Shown here in pieces: positions 9,698 to 19,517 of a stretch of 64,000 bases of DNA; the first letter of the stretch is position 1; every line of letters starts with the position of its first letter. The notes beneath the pieces were generated by a model. The model saw nothing but the letters and a program-made list of their open reading frames with translations, was not told where the DNA came from and did no database searches. The translations under genes and the position numbers were made by a program. The stretch comes from Lachnospiraceae bacterium 3-1 (GTDB taxonomy: Bacteria; Bacillota; Clostridia; Lachnospirales; Lachnospiraceae): NCBI GenBank assembly GCA_000403255.2, contig KE159595.1, positions 200,672-264,671 of the forward strand, read 5' to 3'.

Positions 9698-9767
9698 AGA
9701 AAAGTTCAAAGTAATATGTACACTCGTACGAATAGAAGAATCACTGAGTGGCCGCACTCGGCGCAGT

Positions 9768-9809
9768 AAATCGTCCAAGTTCCTCATTTATGAGGGACTT
9801 GGACGATTT
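9768..9809. terminator. Bidirectional terminator
   Basis: AAATCGTCCAAGT pairs with ACTTGGACGATTT around a CCTCA/TGAGG inner stem, between the convergent aminopeptidase and diguanylate cyclase genes, with T-rich sequence following. Confidence 0.85.
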
Positions 9810-9820
9810 GTTTTAGTTTC

Positions 9821-10900
9821 TTATGTAATGACGATATTTTTCCCATTACGTTTCCCGATGTATAATTTCATATCGGCTTTGGCAATGGTGGATTCTATGG
9901 TCTGGGTTTTATGATGATGGGCAATTCCCATGGTTATGGTGTGAGGAATTTGAAGATTCTGGAATACGGAATGGTGCTCTGCAATAAAACAGCGGATCTT
10001 ATTTGCAAGTGTAGCAGACTCATCCAAGCTGTATTCATTTAAAAGGATTAAAAATTCTTCTCCACCCCAACGGCATACATAGCTGCCTTCTGGCACGTGG
10101 TTTTTGATAATTTTGGCAATGTCTTTGAGTACTTCATCACCACATTCATGTCCATAAGTATCATTCACTTTTTTAAAGTCATCAATGTCGCACATGATCA
10201 GGCAGAAAGGGCGCTCTGTTGCAAAAGCATCCGAAAGGAAATTTTCCATGCTCCAACGGTTATACAATCCAGTAAGTGCGTCAATGCCGGCAATCTGCCC
10301 AAGCATTTTATTTTCCTCAAACAGCTTATTCTGGGACACACGAATGTCTACCATAAATAATATGGAGAAAACCGTAATAAATGCCAGGGTACAAACCGAA
10401 TTAAACACATAGAGAACCTGAAAGATCCATTTGTCTGTCATCGGATACAAGGGCGTAATGGTTTGTCCTACGAAATAGCTGCAAAAATAAGTGACGGAGG
10501 CAAGGATGCCGCAGATGAAAGGGCTTGAAATCTTGCGCCGAGGGAAGGTATAAGAAATATAAAAACCAGCAGCCACGAGAGCAAGTAAAAATAAGGAAAA
10601 GCCGCTTTCCCAGCCAATCGTCAGCGTTGTGAAAAGCGTATTTAAAATAATCTCTCCGCAGGTAATATAATAAATAAAAGGATAATTTTCTTTTTGCAGT
10701 ATTTTTTTGCAGCTAAGATAAGTTACAGCGCTTAGCAAGTTATATATTGCCATGGGAAAAATTCTTATAAACAAAAAAAAGAATATAAATATGGCATGGA
10801 CAGCCGCAAGGGAGTAAATGACAATATAGTATTTTATATTGTTTGTAACTGGAAATTCTCCAGTGAGAATTCGTTTCAATATATCATTTAATTTATTCAA
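9821..10900 (-). CDS. Membrane-bound diguanylate cyclase (GGDEF)
   Basis: A 359-residue protein with about six N-terminal membrane segments (residues 20-185), a short coiled linker and a GGDEF domain that makes cyclic di-GMP from two GTP. The active-site motif is RWGGEEF near residue 283, with metal and substrate residues in DIDDFKKVNDTYGHECGD. The RxxD inhibitory site normally found five residues before GGEEF is missing, so product inhibition may be absent. It is transcribed toward the aminopeptidase, away from polA. No EAL partner is in the window. Confidence 0.9.
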   Translation of the reverse strand: MNKLNDILKRILTGEFPVTNNIKYYIVIYSLAAVHAIFIFFFLFIRIFPMAIYNLLSAVTYLSCKKILQKENYPFIYYITCGEIILNTLFTTLTIGWESGFSLFLLALVAAGFYISYTFPRRKISSPFICGILASVTYFCSYFVGQTITPLYPMTDKWIFQVLYVFNSVCTLAFITVFSILFMVDIRVSQNKLFEENKMLGQIAGIDALTGLYNRWSMENFLSDAFATERPFCLIMCDIDDFKKVNDTYGHECGDEVLKDIAKIIKNHVPEGSYVCRWGGEEFLILLNEYSLDESATLANKIRCFIAEHHSVFQNLQIPHTITMGIAHHHKTQTIESTIAKADMKLYIGKRNGKNIVIT

Positions 10901-11151
10901 TGTCTTTACCTCTTTATTATTACTGAAACTATAACATATTCTCCAAAAAACGTAAAGAAATATATTTTTTTGACAATTTATTCGAAATTCATAGAGGTGG
11001 GTGTTGGTATATTTTTAATTTTTCATGAATTTATAACTTTTAAATCTGGTGCATATGGTGTAAAATAGAAATGATTATGGGTGAATAGCCGAAAAGAAAT
11101 CCGTAAAGAGATGGATAAAATACAGAAAAAAATAATAGAAGGAATCATTTT

Positions 11152-13872
11152 ATGAGTAAAAAAATAGTTTTGATTGACGGGCATAGTATTCTGAATCGGG
11201 CTTTTTTTGGGATACCAGATTTAACGAATGCAGAAGGGCTTCACACCAACGCAGTATATGGATTTTTAAATATCCTGTTTCGGATACTGGAAGAAGAAAA
11301 GCCGGATTACCTCACGGTGGCTTTTGACGTGCATGCTCCCACGTTCCGGCATAAGATGTACGACGCCTATAAGGGAACCAGGAAACCAATGGCGGAAGAA
11401 TTAAGGCAGCAGGTTCCAGTAATAAAAGAAGTTTTACAGTCTATGGGAGTTGCGATTGTGGAGCAGGAGGGATACGAGGCGGATGATATTTTGGGAACTC
11501 TTGCGGTGCGCAGTGAGACGGAGGGGCTTTTGGTATCTCTGGTATCCGGTGACAGGGATTTGCTGCAGCTTGCCAGTGAGCGTATTAAGATACGTATTCC
11601 CAAGACAAAGCGTACAGGGACGGAAATTGAAGATTATTATGCAGCAGATGTAAAAGAAAAATATCAGGTAACGCCCAAAGAATTTATAGATGTGAAAGCG
11701 TTGATGGGAGATGCTGCAGATAATATTCCAGGCGTACCGGGAATTGGTGAGAAAACAGCCACAGCGTTGATTGCAGCTTATGGAAGTATTGAATGTGCAT
11801 ATGAACATGTGGATGAGATTAAGCCAAAAAGGGCCCAGAATAATTTGCGGGAATATTATGAATCTGCTCAGATGAGTAAAACTCTTGCCACAATTGTAAC
11901 GGATGTTCCCATAGAATATCATTTGGAGCAGGCAGTGTTGGGTGATTTATTTACGCCAGAAGCATATGTGTGGATGAAAAAATTGGAATTTAAAAATATG
12001 CTGAGCCGTTTTCAAGTGGAAGCGCCAAAGGCCCCTGTGGAGCAATATTTGAAAGAGATTACAAAGGCAAAAGAGGCGGAGAAGATATTAAAAGAAGCGA
12101 AGCAGGCAAAGCATGTGGGATTTACTCTTCTCGCAGAGTCTGGGCTGGCAGAGCAGGAAGGTCAGATAACACTGGAAACCTTCTTTAAGGATGACAACAG
12201 GGGAAAAGCAGGCAGAGCAGAAGAAATTTTGGGGCTTGCCCTTGCGTTTGAAGAAGAAAAAGTATTTTTTATATGGGTGGGAGAGAATTTAACTGGCGAT
12301 TGGCTGACCCAGCAGTTTTTACAGCTTTTGCAAACCGTAAAGTCAGCAGCGACTTTTGATTTGAAATCCCAGCTTCCCTGGCTTCCAATAGAACGGGAAA
12401 ACAGAACAAAAGTTGTAGATGTATTAATTAGCGCTTACCTCCTAAATCCTCTGAAAAATGATTATACTTATGACAATGTTGCGAAGGAATATTTGGATTT
12501 GATGGTGCCTTCCCGAGCGGATTTGCTGGGAAAATTGTCATTTGCCCAGGCAGTATCCCAAAAGAGGACAGAACTTTTCCAGTATGGGGCTTTTTCGGCA
12601 ATTGTTGCTTATCAAGTGGCCAAACGATTGGAAAGTAAATTAAAAAGTACTGGTATGTGGCGGTTGTACCAGGAAATAGAGATGCCGTTAGTGTATACAC
12701 TTTATGAGATGGAGCGGGCTGGAGTTCAAGTAAACGGAGACGAGCTGAAAGCTTACGGAGAGAATCTTTCTGGGAAGATTTTGGAATTGGAGCAGGAGAT
12801 ATACCAAGAAGCAGGTGAGGAATTTAATATCAATTCTCCAAAGCAGCTTGGAGTGATTCTCTTTGATAAACTAAAGATGCCTTATGGGAAGAAAACCAAG
12901 ACGGGATATTCTACGGCGGCAGATGTATTGGACAAGCTGGCAGGGGATTATCCTCTGGTATCGAAAATTTTGGAATACCGCCAGCTAACCAAGCTGAAAT
13001 CCACCTATGCAGATGGACTTGCCAATTATATTGATGAGGATGGACGAATACGTTCCACCTTTCATCAGACGATTACGGCTACCGGAAGGCTTAGCAGTAC
13101 AGAGCCAAATCTGCAGAATATTCCCATACGGATGGATTTGGGACGACAGATTCGAAAAGTGTTTATTCCAAGAGAAGGATGTATCCTGATTGATGCGGAT
13201 TATTCACAGATTGAGCTGAGGGTGCTTGCCCATATGTCGGGAGATGAAAATCTCATTCATGCCTATCAGCAGGCACAGGATATTCACAGAATGACGGCGT
13301 CCCAGGTGTTTCATGTGCCGTTTGATGAGGTGACCTCTCTTCAGAGAAGGAATGCAAAGGCTGTAAATTTTGGAATTGTATACGGAATCAGTTCTTTTGG
13401 ATTAAGCCAGGATTTGAGTATTACGAAAAAAGAAGCTGCCCAGTATATTGAATCTTATTTTGAGACTTATCCTGGAGTGAAGCAATTTTTAGATGGGCAG
13501 GTGAAGGAGGCAAAAGACCAGGGATATGTCACTACCATGTTTGGCAGGAGAAGACCTGTGCCGGAGCTTTCCTCCAGCAATTTCATGCAAAGGTCTTTTG
13601 GAGAGCGTGTGGCAATGAATTCACCTATTCAGGGAACGGCAGCGGATATTATTAAGGTTGCAATGATTCGCGTTAGTGAGTCTTTACAGGAGAAAGGACT
13701 GCGTTCCCGGTTGATTTTGCAAATTCATGACGAACTGCTGATTGAGACATGGGAAGAGGAAATCCAGCAGGTGGAAGCAATTTTGAGACAAGAAATGGAA
13801 GCGGCAGCGAATCTTTCTGTAAAATTAGAGATTGATATGAATCAGGGTAAAAACTGGTATGAAGCGCATTAA
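11152..13872 (+). CDS. polA: DNA polymerase I
   Basis: A 906-residue family A polymerase for gap filling and Okazaki-fragment maturation. The 5'-3' exonuclease domain covers residues 1 to about 290 (FDVHAPTFRH, GYEADDILGT, GDAADNIPGVPGIGEKTA). The middle exonuclease-like domain lacks the DxE motif (it reads GFTLLAESG), so proofreading is probably inactive, as in Bacillus-type enzymes. The polymerase domain has motif A DADYSQIELRVLAH, motif B RNAKAVNFGIVYG and motif C QIHDELLIE. A GGA site lies 9 bases before the ATG. coaE follows 25 bases later. Confidence 0.97.
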   Translation: MSKKIVLIDGHSILNRAFFGIPDLTNAEGLHTNAVYGFLNILFRILEEEKPDYLTVAFDVHAPTFRHKMYDAYKGTRKPMAEELRQQVPVIKEVLQSMGVAIVEQEGYEADDILGTLAVRSETEGLLVSLVSGDRDLLQLASERIKIRIPKTKRTGTEIEDYYAADVKEKYQVTPKEFIDVKALMGDAADNIPGVPGIGEKTATALIAAYGSIECAYEHVDEIKPKRAQNNLREYYESAQMSKTLATIVTDVPIEYHLEQAVLGDLFTPEAYVWMKKLEFKNMLSRFQVEAPKAPVEQYLKEITKAKEAEKILKEAKQAKHVGFTLLAESGLAEQEGQITLETFFKDDNRGKAGRAEEILGLALAFEEEKVFFIWVGENLTGDWLTQQFLQLLQTVKSAATFDLKSQLPWLPIERENRTKVVDVLISAYLLNPLKNDYTYDNVAKEYLDLMVPSRADLLGKLSFAQAVSQKRTELFQYGAFSAIVAYQVAKRLESKLKSTGMWRLYQEIEMPLVYTLYEMERAGVQVNGDELKAYGENLSGKILELEQEIYQEAGEEFNINSPKQLGVILFDKLKMPYGKKTKTGYSTAADVLDKLAGDYPLVSKILEYRQLTKLKSTYADGLANYIDEDGRIRSTFHQTITATGRLSSTEPNLQNIPIRMDLGRQIRKVFIPREGCILIDADYSQIELRVLAHMSGDENLIHAYQQAQDIHRMTASQVFHVPFDEVTSLQRRNAKAVNFGIVYGISSFGLSQDLSITKKEAAQYIESYFETYPGVKQFLDGQVKEAKDQGYVTTMFGRRRPVPELSSSNFMQRSFGERVAMNSPIQGTAADIIKVAMIRVSESLQEKGLRSRLILQIHDELLIETWEEEIQQVEAILRQEMEAAANLSVKLEIDMNQGKNWYEAH

Positions 13873-13897
13873 AAAATAAATAAAGGAGTTTTGGCAT

Positions 13898-16888
13898 ATG
13901 CAGGTAATTGGAATTACTGGCGGAGTTGGAGCAGGAAAATCCGCCATTTTGGAATATTTGGAACAGAATTATAAGGTAAAAAATTTGATAGCAGACAAAA
14001 TAGCACGAATGCTGATGGAACCAGGGAGCGAGTGTTATCGCAAGCTTTTGAAGTTTCTTCCAGTAGAGGTATACAATGAAGACGAGTCGGTGAATCGCTC
14101 TGCATTGGCCGCGGCCATTTTTAGTTCTGATGAATTGAGAAAACGGGTCAATGAAGTGATGCATCCGGCAGTAAAAGAATATATTTTAGGTCAAATTGCA
14201 GAACAGAAACGCATGGGGATTCTGGATTATGTCATTGTGGAAGCAGCTCTTTTGATTGAGGACAATTATGGTGATATTTGTGATGAATTGTGGTATGTTC
14301 AGACAGCAGAGGAAATCAGGAAAAAGAGGCTGATGCGTTCGAGAGGTTATTCCCAAGAACAAGTGGAAAGCATGTTCCGAAGCCAGCTTTCAGATAGTGA
14401 ATACCGTAAGCACTGTCAGGTAATTATAGATAATAATGGGACCAGGGAGGAAACCTATTACCAGGTTGCCCAGGCCATTAAAGATAAAGGAGAGCTGAAT
14501 AAGATGGAACAGCAATTAGATGGAGTTCCCTTGGTATTTGGGTTGGATATTGGTACCAGAAATGTTGTTGGTACGGTTGGTTATAAGGAAGAAGATGATT
14601 TTCATGTGATAGCCCAGTTTTCCAGGGAACATGCAACCCGCTCAATGCTAGATGGGCAGATTCACGATATCGGCCGGGTGGGAAGAACCGTGAGCAAGGT
14701 TAAAGATGCATTGGAAGAACAGATCCATATGCCTTTGAATGAAGTATGTATTGCAGCAGCAGGCCGTGTATTAAAGACTGTTACAACTACAGTAGAATAC
14801 AGTTTTCAGGAAGAGGTTGTGGTAACTGGCGAGGATGTGCATACCTTAGATCTTTTGGGAATTGAGAAGGCACAGCAGATTTTAAATGAACATAATGATA
14901 CAAATTTTAAATTTTATTGTGTGGGATATTCCGTTGTAAAATATTACCTGAATGGAGATGTATTTTCTAATCTAGAGGGGCATAAGGCGGAAGTGGTCAG
15001 TGCAGATATTATTGTTACGTTTTTGCCAGAAGATGTTGTGGACGGACTTTATTCTGCGGTAGGGCTTGCAGGACTTAAGGTGGCGAGTCTGACTCTGGAG
15101 CCTATTGCCGCTATTAATGTGGCAATTCCAGAGACTTTCCGAATGCTGAATATTGCCTTGGTGGATGTTGGAGCAGGCACAAGCGATATTTCGGTTACCA
15201 GGGATGGCAGTATCATAGCTTATGGTATGATTCCCTGTGCAGGAGACGAGATTACAGAGCTTTTGGTACAGCATTATCTGGTAGACTTTAAGACAGCGGA
15301 ACACATCAAATTAAGCTCCACCACTGAAAAAGAAATCGAATATCAGGATATCATGATGATTAAGCATACCATTACCGCCGAAGAAGTGTGGGATTTGATA
15401 CAGCCTCTTGTATTTAGCCTTACAGAAGATATCGCAGCAAAAATTAAAGAATTAAATGGCGGAGATACGGTAAGCGCTACCTTTGTGGTAGGCGGCGGTG
15501 GAAAAGTCCATGGGTTTGTGGAACATTTGGCTTCTGAATTGGAGCTTCCTTTGGAGCGTGTAGCTTTAAGAGGAGAGGAAGTACTGCAGGAAATCCATTT
15601 TGAGCAGCAGGAAATCAAGAAAGATCCCCTTTTGGTAACGCCAATTGGAATTTGCATTAGTTATTATGATCAGAAAAATAATTTTCTTTTTGTCCGGTTT
15701 AACGGGGAGCGGATTAAATTATATGACAATAATAAATTGACGATTGTAGATGCAGCATTGCGTGCAGGTTTCCCCAATGAGCAGCTTTTCCCAAGAAGAG
15801 GAAAAGAAATTAATTTTTATGTCAATGGCAAAAAACGGATTGTCCGAGGAGAGCCTGGAGAGTCAGCGGTGGTGCGGGTCAATGGAAGGATTACCAGTAT
15901 CAATGCGACCTTAGAGCCTAACAGTGATATTGTGATTGAGCCATCTACGGTAGGAGAAGCCGCTGTTTGCCGTTTGGAAGAGCTGGAAGAATATGGCAGA
16001 GTTGTAATTACCTTTGAAGTGAATGGAAGGATGATTACTTGTCCGAAATTTGCAGAAGTAAACGGAAGCCTGGAACCTCCTTATTATGAAATCCAGGAAA
16101 ATGACTGGGTAGAAATGCGCAGCTTCTATACGGTTGCCCAAATTATGGAGTTTATGGATGTGGAGATTGATCTGGACAGCGAAATTTTGGTAAATAATAA
16201 GCCAGCAGATTTGGATACTCAGGTTTATGAGAATTTTTCATTGGAATGGGAAGTGATTTCGTATCGGACGCCCTTATCAGAGATTGAAAGTGTTTATGGA
16301 CAGCCAGAAGAGCCAGTATCAGCGGAACAAGAGGTGAAGGATGCGGCTTTACAGAATACGGAGAAAGAAACAGTTGAAGAAGCAGCAATTCCAAAAGATG
16401 TAAATGAGGAAGCAGGAAGTATCGAGGCTTTAGAGCCTGAGATAACAAATGAAAAAATACCGGAAGCGGAAACTGTAGAGGAACAGCCAGAGGGTGAACA
16501 ATTAGCTGAAACGGAGTCCGCCCAAACAGAAGAGAAACAGGTAGAAGTGTCGGAACAGGAGCTCACACAGGAAGAATTAGAAGAAAAATTCTTGCAGTCT
16601 CAGCAGACTACGGAAAGTGATATTCGTCCTACCATCCGGAAAAAACCAGAGCCGGCTCCGGTGAAGGCTAAGCCAGAAACTCCTTCCCTTCAGGTGATTG
16701 TAAATAATGCAGCTGTTACCTTGCGAGGAAAATCTTCCTATGTATTTGTAGATGTCTTTGATGCGATATCCTTTGACTTAAATGCAGGAAAAGGAAGAGC
16801 GATTGTGACAAAACTCAATGGTGAAATACCTTCCTATACCGCATCTCTAAAGTATGGGGATGTGATTGAAATTTACTGGGAGGATTAG
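13898..16888 (+). CDS. coaE: Dephospho-CoA kinase fused in frame to an FtsA-like cell division protein
   Basis: One uninterrupted 996-codon frame. Residues 1 to about 198 are a complete dephospho-CoA kinase (Walker A GGVGAGKS at 8-15, DYVIVEAALLIE, RRG-type lid RSRGYSQEQ), the last step of CoA synthesis. From about residue 203 it is an actin-like FtsA/PilM-type protein: phosphate 1 loop FGLDIGTRNVVGTVG, phosphate 2 VDVGAGTSDISV, adenosine motif VVGGGGKV, then a beta-rich region, an acidic linker (about 805-900) and a C-terminal domain. An internal ATG at 14504 with AAGGAG 11 bases upstream could start the FtsA-like part separately. A true fusion, or two products from one frame, are both possible. 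Confidence 0.85.
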   Translation: MQVIGITGGVGAGKSAILEYLEQNYKVKNLIADKIARMLMEPGSECYRKLLKFLPVEVYNEDESVNRSALAAAIFSSDELRKRVNEVMHPAVKEYILGQIAEQKRMGILDYVIVEAALLIEDNYGDICDELWYVQTAEEIRKKRLMRSRGYSQEQVESMFRSQLSDSEYRKHCQVIIDNNGTREETYYQVAQAIKDKGELNKMEQQLDGVPLVFGLDIGTRNVVGTVGYKEEDDFHVIAQFSREHATRSMLDGQIHDIGRVGRTVSKVKDALEEQIHMPLNEVCIAAAGRVLKTVTTTVEYSFQEEVVVTGEDVHTLDLLGIEKAQQILNEHNDTNFKFYCVGYSVVKYYLNGDVFSNLEGHKAEVVSADIIVTFLPEDVVDGLYSAVGLAGLKVASLTLEPIAAINVAIPETFRMLNIALVDVGAGTSDISVTRDGSIIAYGMIPCAGDEITELLVQHYLVDFKTAEHIKLSSTTEKEIEYQDIMMIKHTITAEEVWDLIQPLVFSLTEDIAAKIKELNGGDTVSATFVVGGGGKVHGFVEHLASELELPLERVALRGEEVLQEIHFEQQEIKKDPLLVTPIGICISYYDQKNNFLFVRFNGERIKLYDNNKLTIVDAALRAGFPNEQLFPRRGKEINFYVNGKKRIVRGEPGESAVVRVNGRITSINATLEPNSDIVIEPSTVGEAAVCRLEELEEYGRVVITFEVNGRMITCPKFAEVNGSLEPPYYEIQENDWVEMRSFYTVAQIMEFMDVEIDLDSEILVNNKPADLDTQVYENFSLEWEVISYRTPLSEIESVYGQPEEPVSAEQEVKDAALQNTEKETVEEAAIPKDVNEEAGSIEALEPEITNEKIPEAETVEEQPEGEQLAETESAQTEEKQVEVSEQELTQEELEEKFLQSQQTTESDIRPTIRKKPEPAPVKAKPETPSLQVIVNNAAVTLRGKSSYVFVDVFDAISFDLNAGKGRAIVTKLNGEIPSYTASLKYGDVIEIYWED

Positions 16889-16893
16889 GAAAT

Positions 16894-17691
16894 ATGAAAT
16901 TGTGCAGTGTTGCAAGCGGCAGCAGTGGAAATTGCATTTTTGCGGGAACGGATTCTACGAGCTTGCTGATCGATACTGGGATCAGCGGAAAACGAATCGA
17001 GGAAGGACTGAATGAGATTGGGCACACCACAAAGGAGACAGATGGAATCTTAGTTACCCATGAGCATTCGGACCATATCAGTGGGCTAGGGGTGATATCC
17101 AGGCGGTATGGAATTCCTATTTATGCAACAAGGGGAACCTGGAAAGCAATCTTAAATTGTAAAAGTATTGGTGAGATACCAGAAGGGTTGTTTCGGGAAA
17201 TTGAGCCGGATCAGGATTTTACCATTGGGGATATTACCATAAGCCCAGTTTCTATTTCTCATGATGCCGCAATGCCAACTGCCTTTGTATTGCGGCAAGG
17301 GAAAAAATCTATGGCCGTTATGACGGATTTAGGGAAATTTGATCCTTATATAATAGAAAAACTGCAGCATTTGGATGTGCTGCTGTTAGAGGCAAACCAT
17401 GATGTACATATGCTGCAGGTGGGAACTTATCCTTACTACCTAAAACAGCGGATTTTAGGGGATAAAGGCCATTTGTCTAATGAATTGTCAGGCCAGCTTT
17501 TAAGTGAAGTGCTTCACGATGGCTTTAAAGGGGTTATTCTCGGGCACTTGAGTAAAGAAAATAACTATGAACGGCTTGCATATGAGACAGTGCGTTTGGA
17601 AATTGATCTGGCAGATAATCAATATCGTGCAAAGGATTTTCCAATACATGTGGCAAAACGCGATACAGTTTCGGATATCATTGAATTTTAG
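16894..17691 (+). CDS. walJ: WalJ/YycJ-family metallo-beta-lactamase-fold hydrolase
   Basis: A 265-residue metallo-hydrolase starting MKLCSVASGSSGNC, the usual opening of WalJ (YycJ/VicX). The zinc site THEHSDH is at residues 55-61, with later ligands around VISISHDA, MTDLG and ILGHLSKEN. In Bacillus and Streptococcus this protein is linked to cell-wall and mismatch-repair functions through its probable nuclease activity. It starts 5 bases after the coaE/FtsA-like frame and is probably co-transcribed with it. Confidence 0.85.
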   Translation: MKLCSVASGSSGNCIFAGTDSTSLLIDTGISGKRIEEGLNEIGHTTKETDGILVTHEHSDHISGLGVISRRYGIPIYATRGTWKAILNCKSIGEIPEGLFREIEPDQDFTIGDITISPVSISHDAAMPTAFVLRQGKKSMAVMTDLGKFDPYIIEKLQHLDVLLLEANHDVHMLQVGTYPYYLKQRILGDKGHLSNELSGQLLSEVLHDGFKGVILGHLSKENNYERLAYETVRLEIDLADNQYRAKDFPIHVAKRDTVSDIIEF

Positions 17692-17713
17692 TGGAACGGA
17701 GGATAGTGAAAAT

Positions 17714-17998
17714 ATGGAAAAAAAAGCAGACAAAACAATTATTACGGTGGTAGGAAAGGATACGGTAGGAATTATCGCCAGAGTATGTACTTATCTTGCA
17801 GAAAATCACATCAATGTACTGGATATCAGCCAGACGATTGTACAGGATTTTTTTAATATGATGATGATTGTAGATATGAAAGAGGCTACCAAGCCTTTTG
17901 GCCAATGCGCAGAAGAATTGGAACAGGTAGGAGAGAAGATTGGCGTAGCTATTAAATGTCAAAGAGAAGAAATTTTTAATAAAATGCACAGAATTTAA
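17714..17998 (+). CDS. ACT domain protein (UPF0237 family)
   Basis: A 94-residue single ACT domain protein ([31 protein letters not shown]), a fold that senses amino acids or similar small ligands. GGAGG lies 11 bases before the ATG. It is immediately followed by a UPF0210 protein; this pair is conserved across Firmicutes, so the ACT protein probably regulates or partners it. The ligand is unknown. Confidence 0.88.
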   Translation: MEKKADKTIITVVGKDTVGIIARVCTYLAENHINVLDISQTIVQDFFNMMMIVDMKEATKPFGQCAEELEQVGEKIGVAIKCQREEIFNKMHRI

Positions 17999-18009
17999 GG
18001 AGCAGTGTG

Positions 18010-19374
18010 ATGATAAATATCTGGGAAGTAAATGAAACCAATAAGATGATAGAGCAGGAAAATCTGGATGTCCGTACCATTACACTGGGCATTAGTCTGT
18101 TGGACTGTATTGCTTCAGATTTGAGAGTTCTCAACGAAAATATTTATAATAAAATCACCCAAGTGGCTGCAAATTTGGTAGAAACAGGGGCAGAAATTGA
18201 GCGTAAATACCGTATTCCTATTGTAAATAAGCGGATTTCTGTAACGCCAATTGCATTGGTTGGGCAATCAGCATGCAAAACATCAAAGGATTTTGTGACA
18301 CTTGCAAAGACTTTGGATCGTGCAGCAAAAACCGTAGGCGTCAATTTCATTGGTGGGTATTCTGCATTGGTTTCCAAAGGGATGACAAAAGGGGATGAGC
18401 TTTTGATTCGTTCCATTCCTCAGGCCCTTTCCGAGACGGAACGTGTTTGCAGCTCCATTAACGTAGGCTCTACGAAAACGGGGATTGATATGGACGCAGT
18501 AAAGCTGATGGGAGAAATTGTTTTGCAGACAGCAGAATTTACCAGAGAGGAAGACTCTCTTGGCTGTGCAAAATTGGTGATTTTCTGTAATGCGCCAGAT
18601 GATAATCCATTTATGGCAGGAGCTTTCCATGGCGTGACGGAAGGGGATGCCATTATCAATGTTGGGGTATCAGGACCAGGAGTTGTAAAAAAAGCCCTAG
18701 AACAAGTAAGAGGTAAGAATTTCGAGACTCTTTGTGAAACAATTAAAAAAACAGCCTTTAAGATTACCCGTGTAGGACAGCTTGTGGCACAGGAAGCCAG
18801 CCGAAAGATGGGAATTCCTTTTGGCATTATCGACCTGTCTTTGGCGCCTACGCCAGCAGTGGGAGACTCAGTAGCTGAAATTTTAGAGGAAATTGGTCTG
18901 GAATATGCAGGCGCGCCTGGAACCACTGCTGCTCTTGCACTTTTGAATGACCAGGTAAAAAAAGGTGGCATTATGGCTTCTTCCTATGTTGGAGGATTAA
19001 GTGGCGCCTTTATCCCGGTTAGCGAGGATCAGGGGATGATAGACGCAGTAGAAGCAGGAGCCTTGACATTGGAAAAATTGGAGGCTATGACCTGTGTTTG
19101 TTCCGTGGGGCTTGATATGATAGCGATTCCGGGGGATGTTCCTCCTTCTACAATTTCAGGTATCATTGCAGATGAAATGGCAATTGGTATGATTAATCAG
19201 AAGACCACGGCAGTTCGCTTAATCCCAGTAATCGGAAAAACAGTAGGGGAAGTCGTGGAATTTGGAGGTCTCTTAGGACATGCGCCGATTATGCCTGTCA
19301 ATCAATATGGATGTGAAGCGTTTGTCAATCGTGGCGGCAGGATACCAGCTCCTGTACATAGTTTTAAGAATTAG
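18010..19374 (+). CDS. UPF0210/DUF711 (PFL family) protein
   Basis: A 454-residue cytoplasmic protein of the UPF0210 family, remotely related to the glycyl-radical PFL fold. Family features visible are [10 protein letters not shown], the glycine-rich [14 protein letters not shown] and the conserved C-terminus [21 protein letters not shown]. No glycyl-radical loop of the usual RVxGY kind is seen. AAGGAG lies 7 bases upstream of the ATG at 18010 and the gene is coupled to the ACT gene. Biochemical role not established. Confidence 0.88.
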   Translation: MINIWEVNETNKMIEQENLDVRTITLGISLLDCIASDLRVLNENIYNKITQVAANLVETGAEIERKYRIPIVNKRISVTPIALVGQSACKTSKDFVTLAKTLDRAAKTVGVNFIGGYSALVSKGMTKGDELLIRSIPQALSETERVCSSINVGSTKTGIDMDAVKLMGEIVLQTAEFTREEDSLGCAKLVIFCNAPDDNPFMAGAFHGVTEGDAIINVGVSGPGVVKKALEQVRGKNFETLCETIKKTAFKITRVGQLVAQEASRKMGIPFGIIDLSLAPTPAVGDSVAEILEEIGLEYAGAPGTTAALALLNDQVKKGGIMASSYVGGLSGAFIPVSEDQGMIDAVEAGALTLEKLEAMTCVCSVGLDMIAIPGDVPPSTISGIIADEMAIGMINQKTTAVRLIPVIGKTVGEVVEFGGLLGHAPIMPVNQYGCEAFVNRGGRIPAPVHSFKN

Positions 19375-19376
19375 AT

Positions 19377-19405
19377 TTGTGTATTAAGTAGAAATGTGGT
19401 ACAAT
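19377..19405 (+). promoter_or_regulatory. Likely promoter of the acidic-repeat gene
   Basis: TTGTGT and TACAAT separated by 17 bases, just after the UPF0210 stop codon and about 110 bases before the next start. Confidence 0.55.
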
Positions 19406-19517
19406 AAACACCAAGAAGGGACTTGGCAGAGCTATTGAGAGTCCTGAGTACGAATCATAAGGGATTGCGAAGTGATTATGGTACAAGAAATAGAATAAAT
19501 CACCGGAGGTGGGATCT

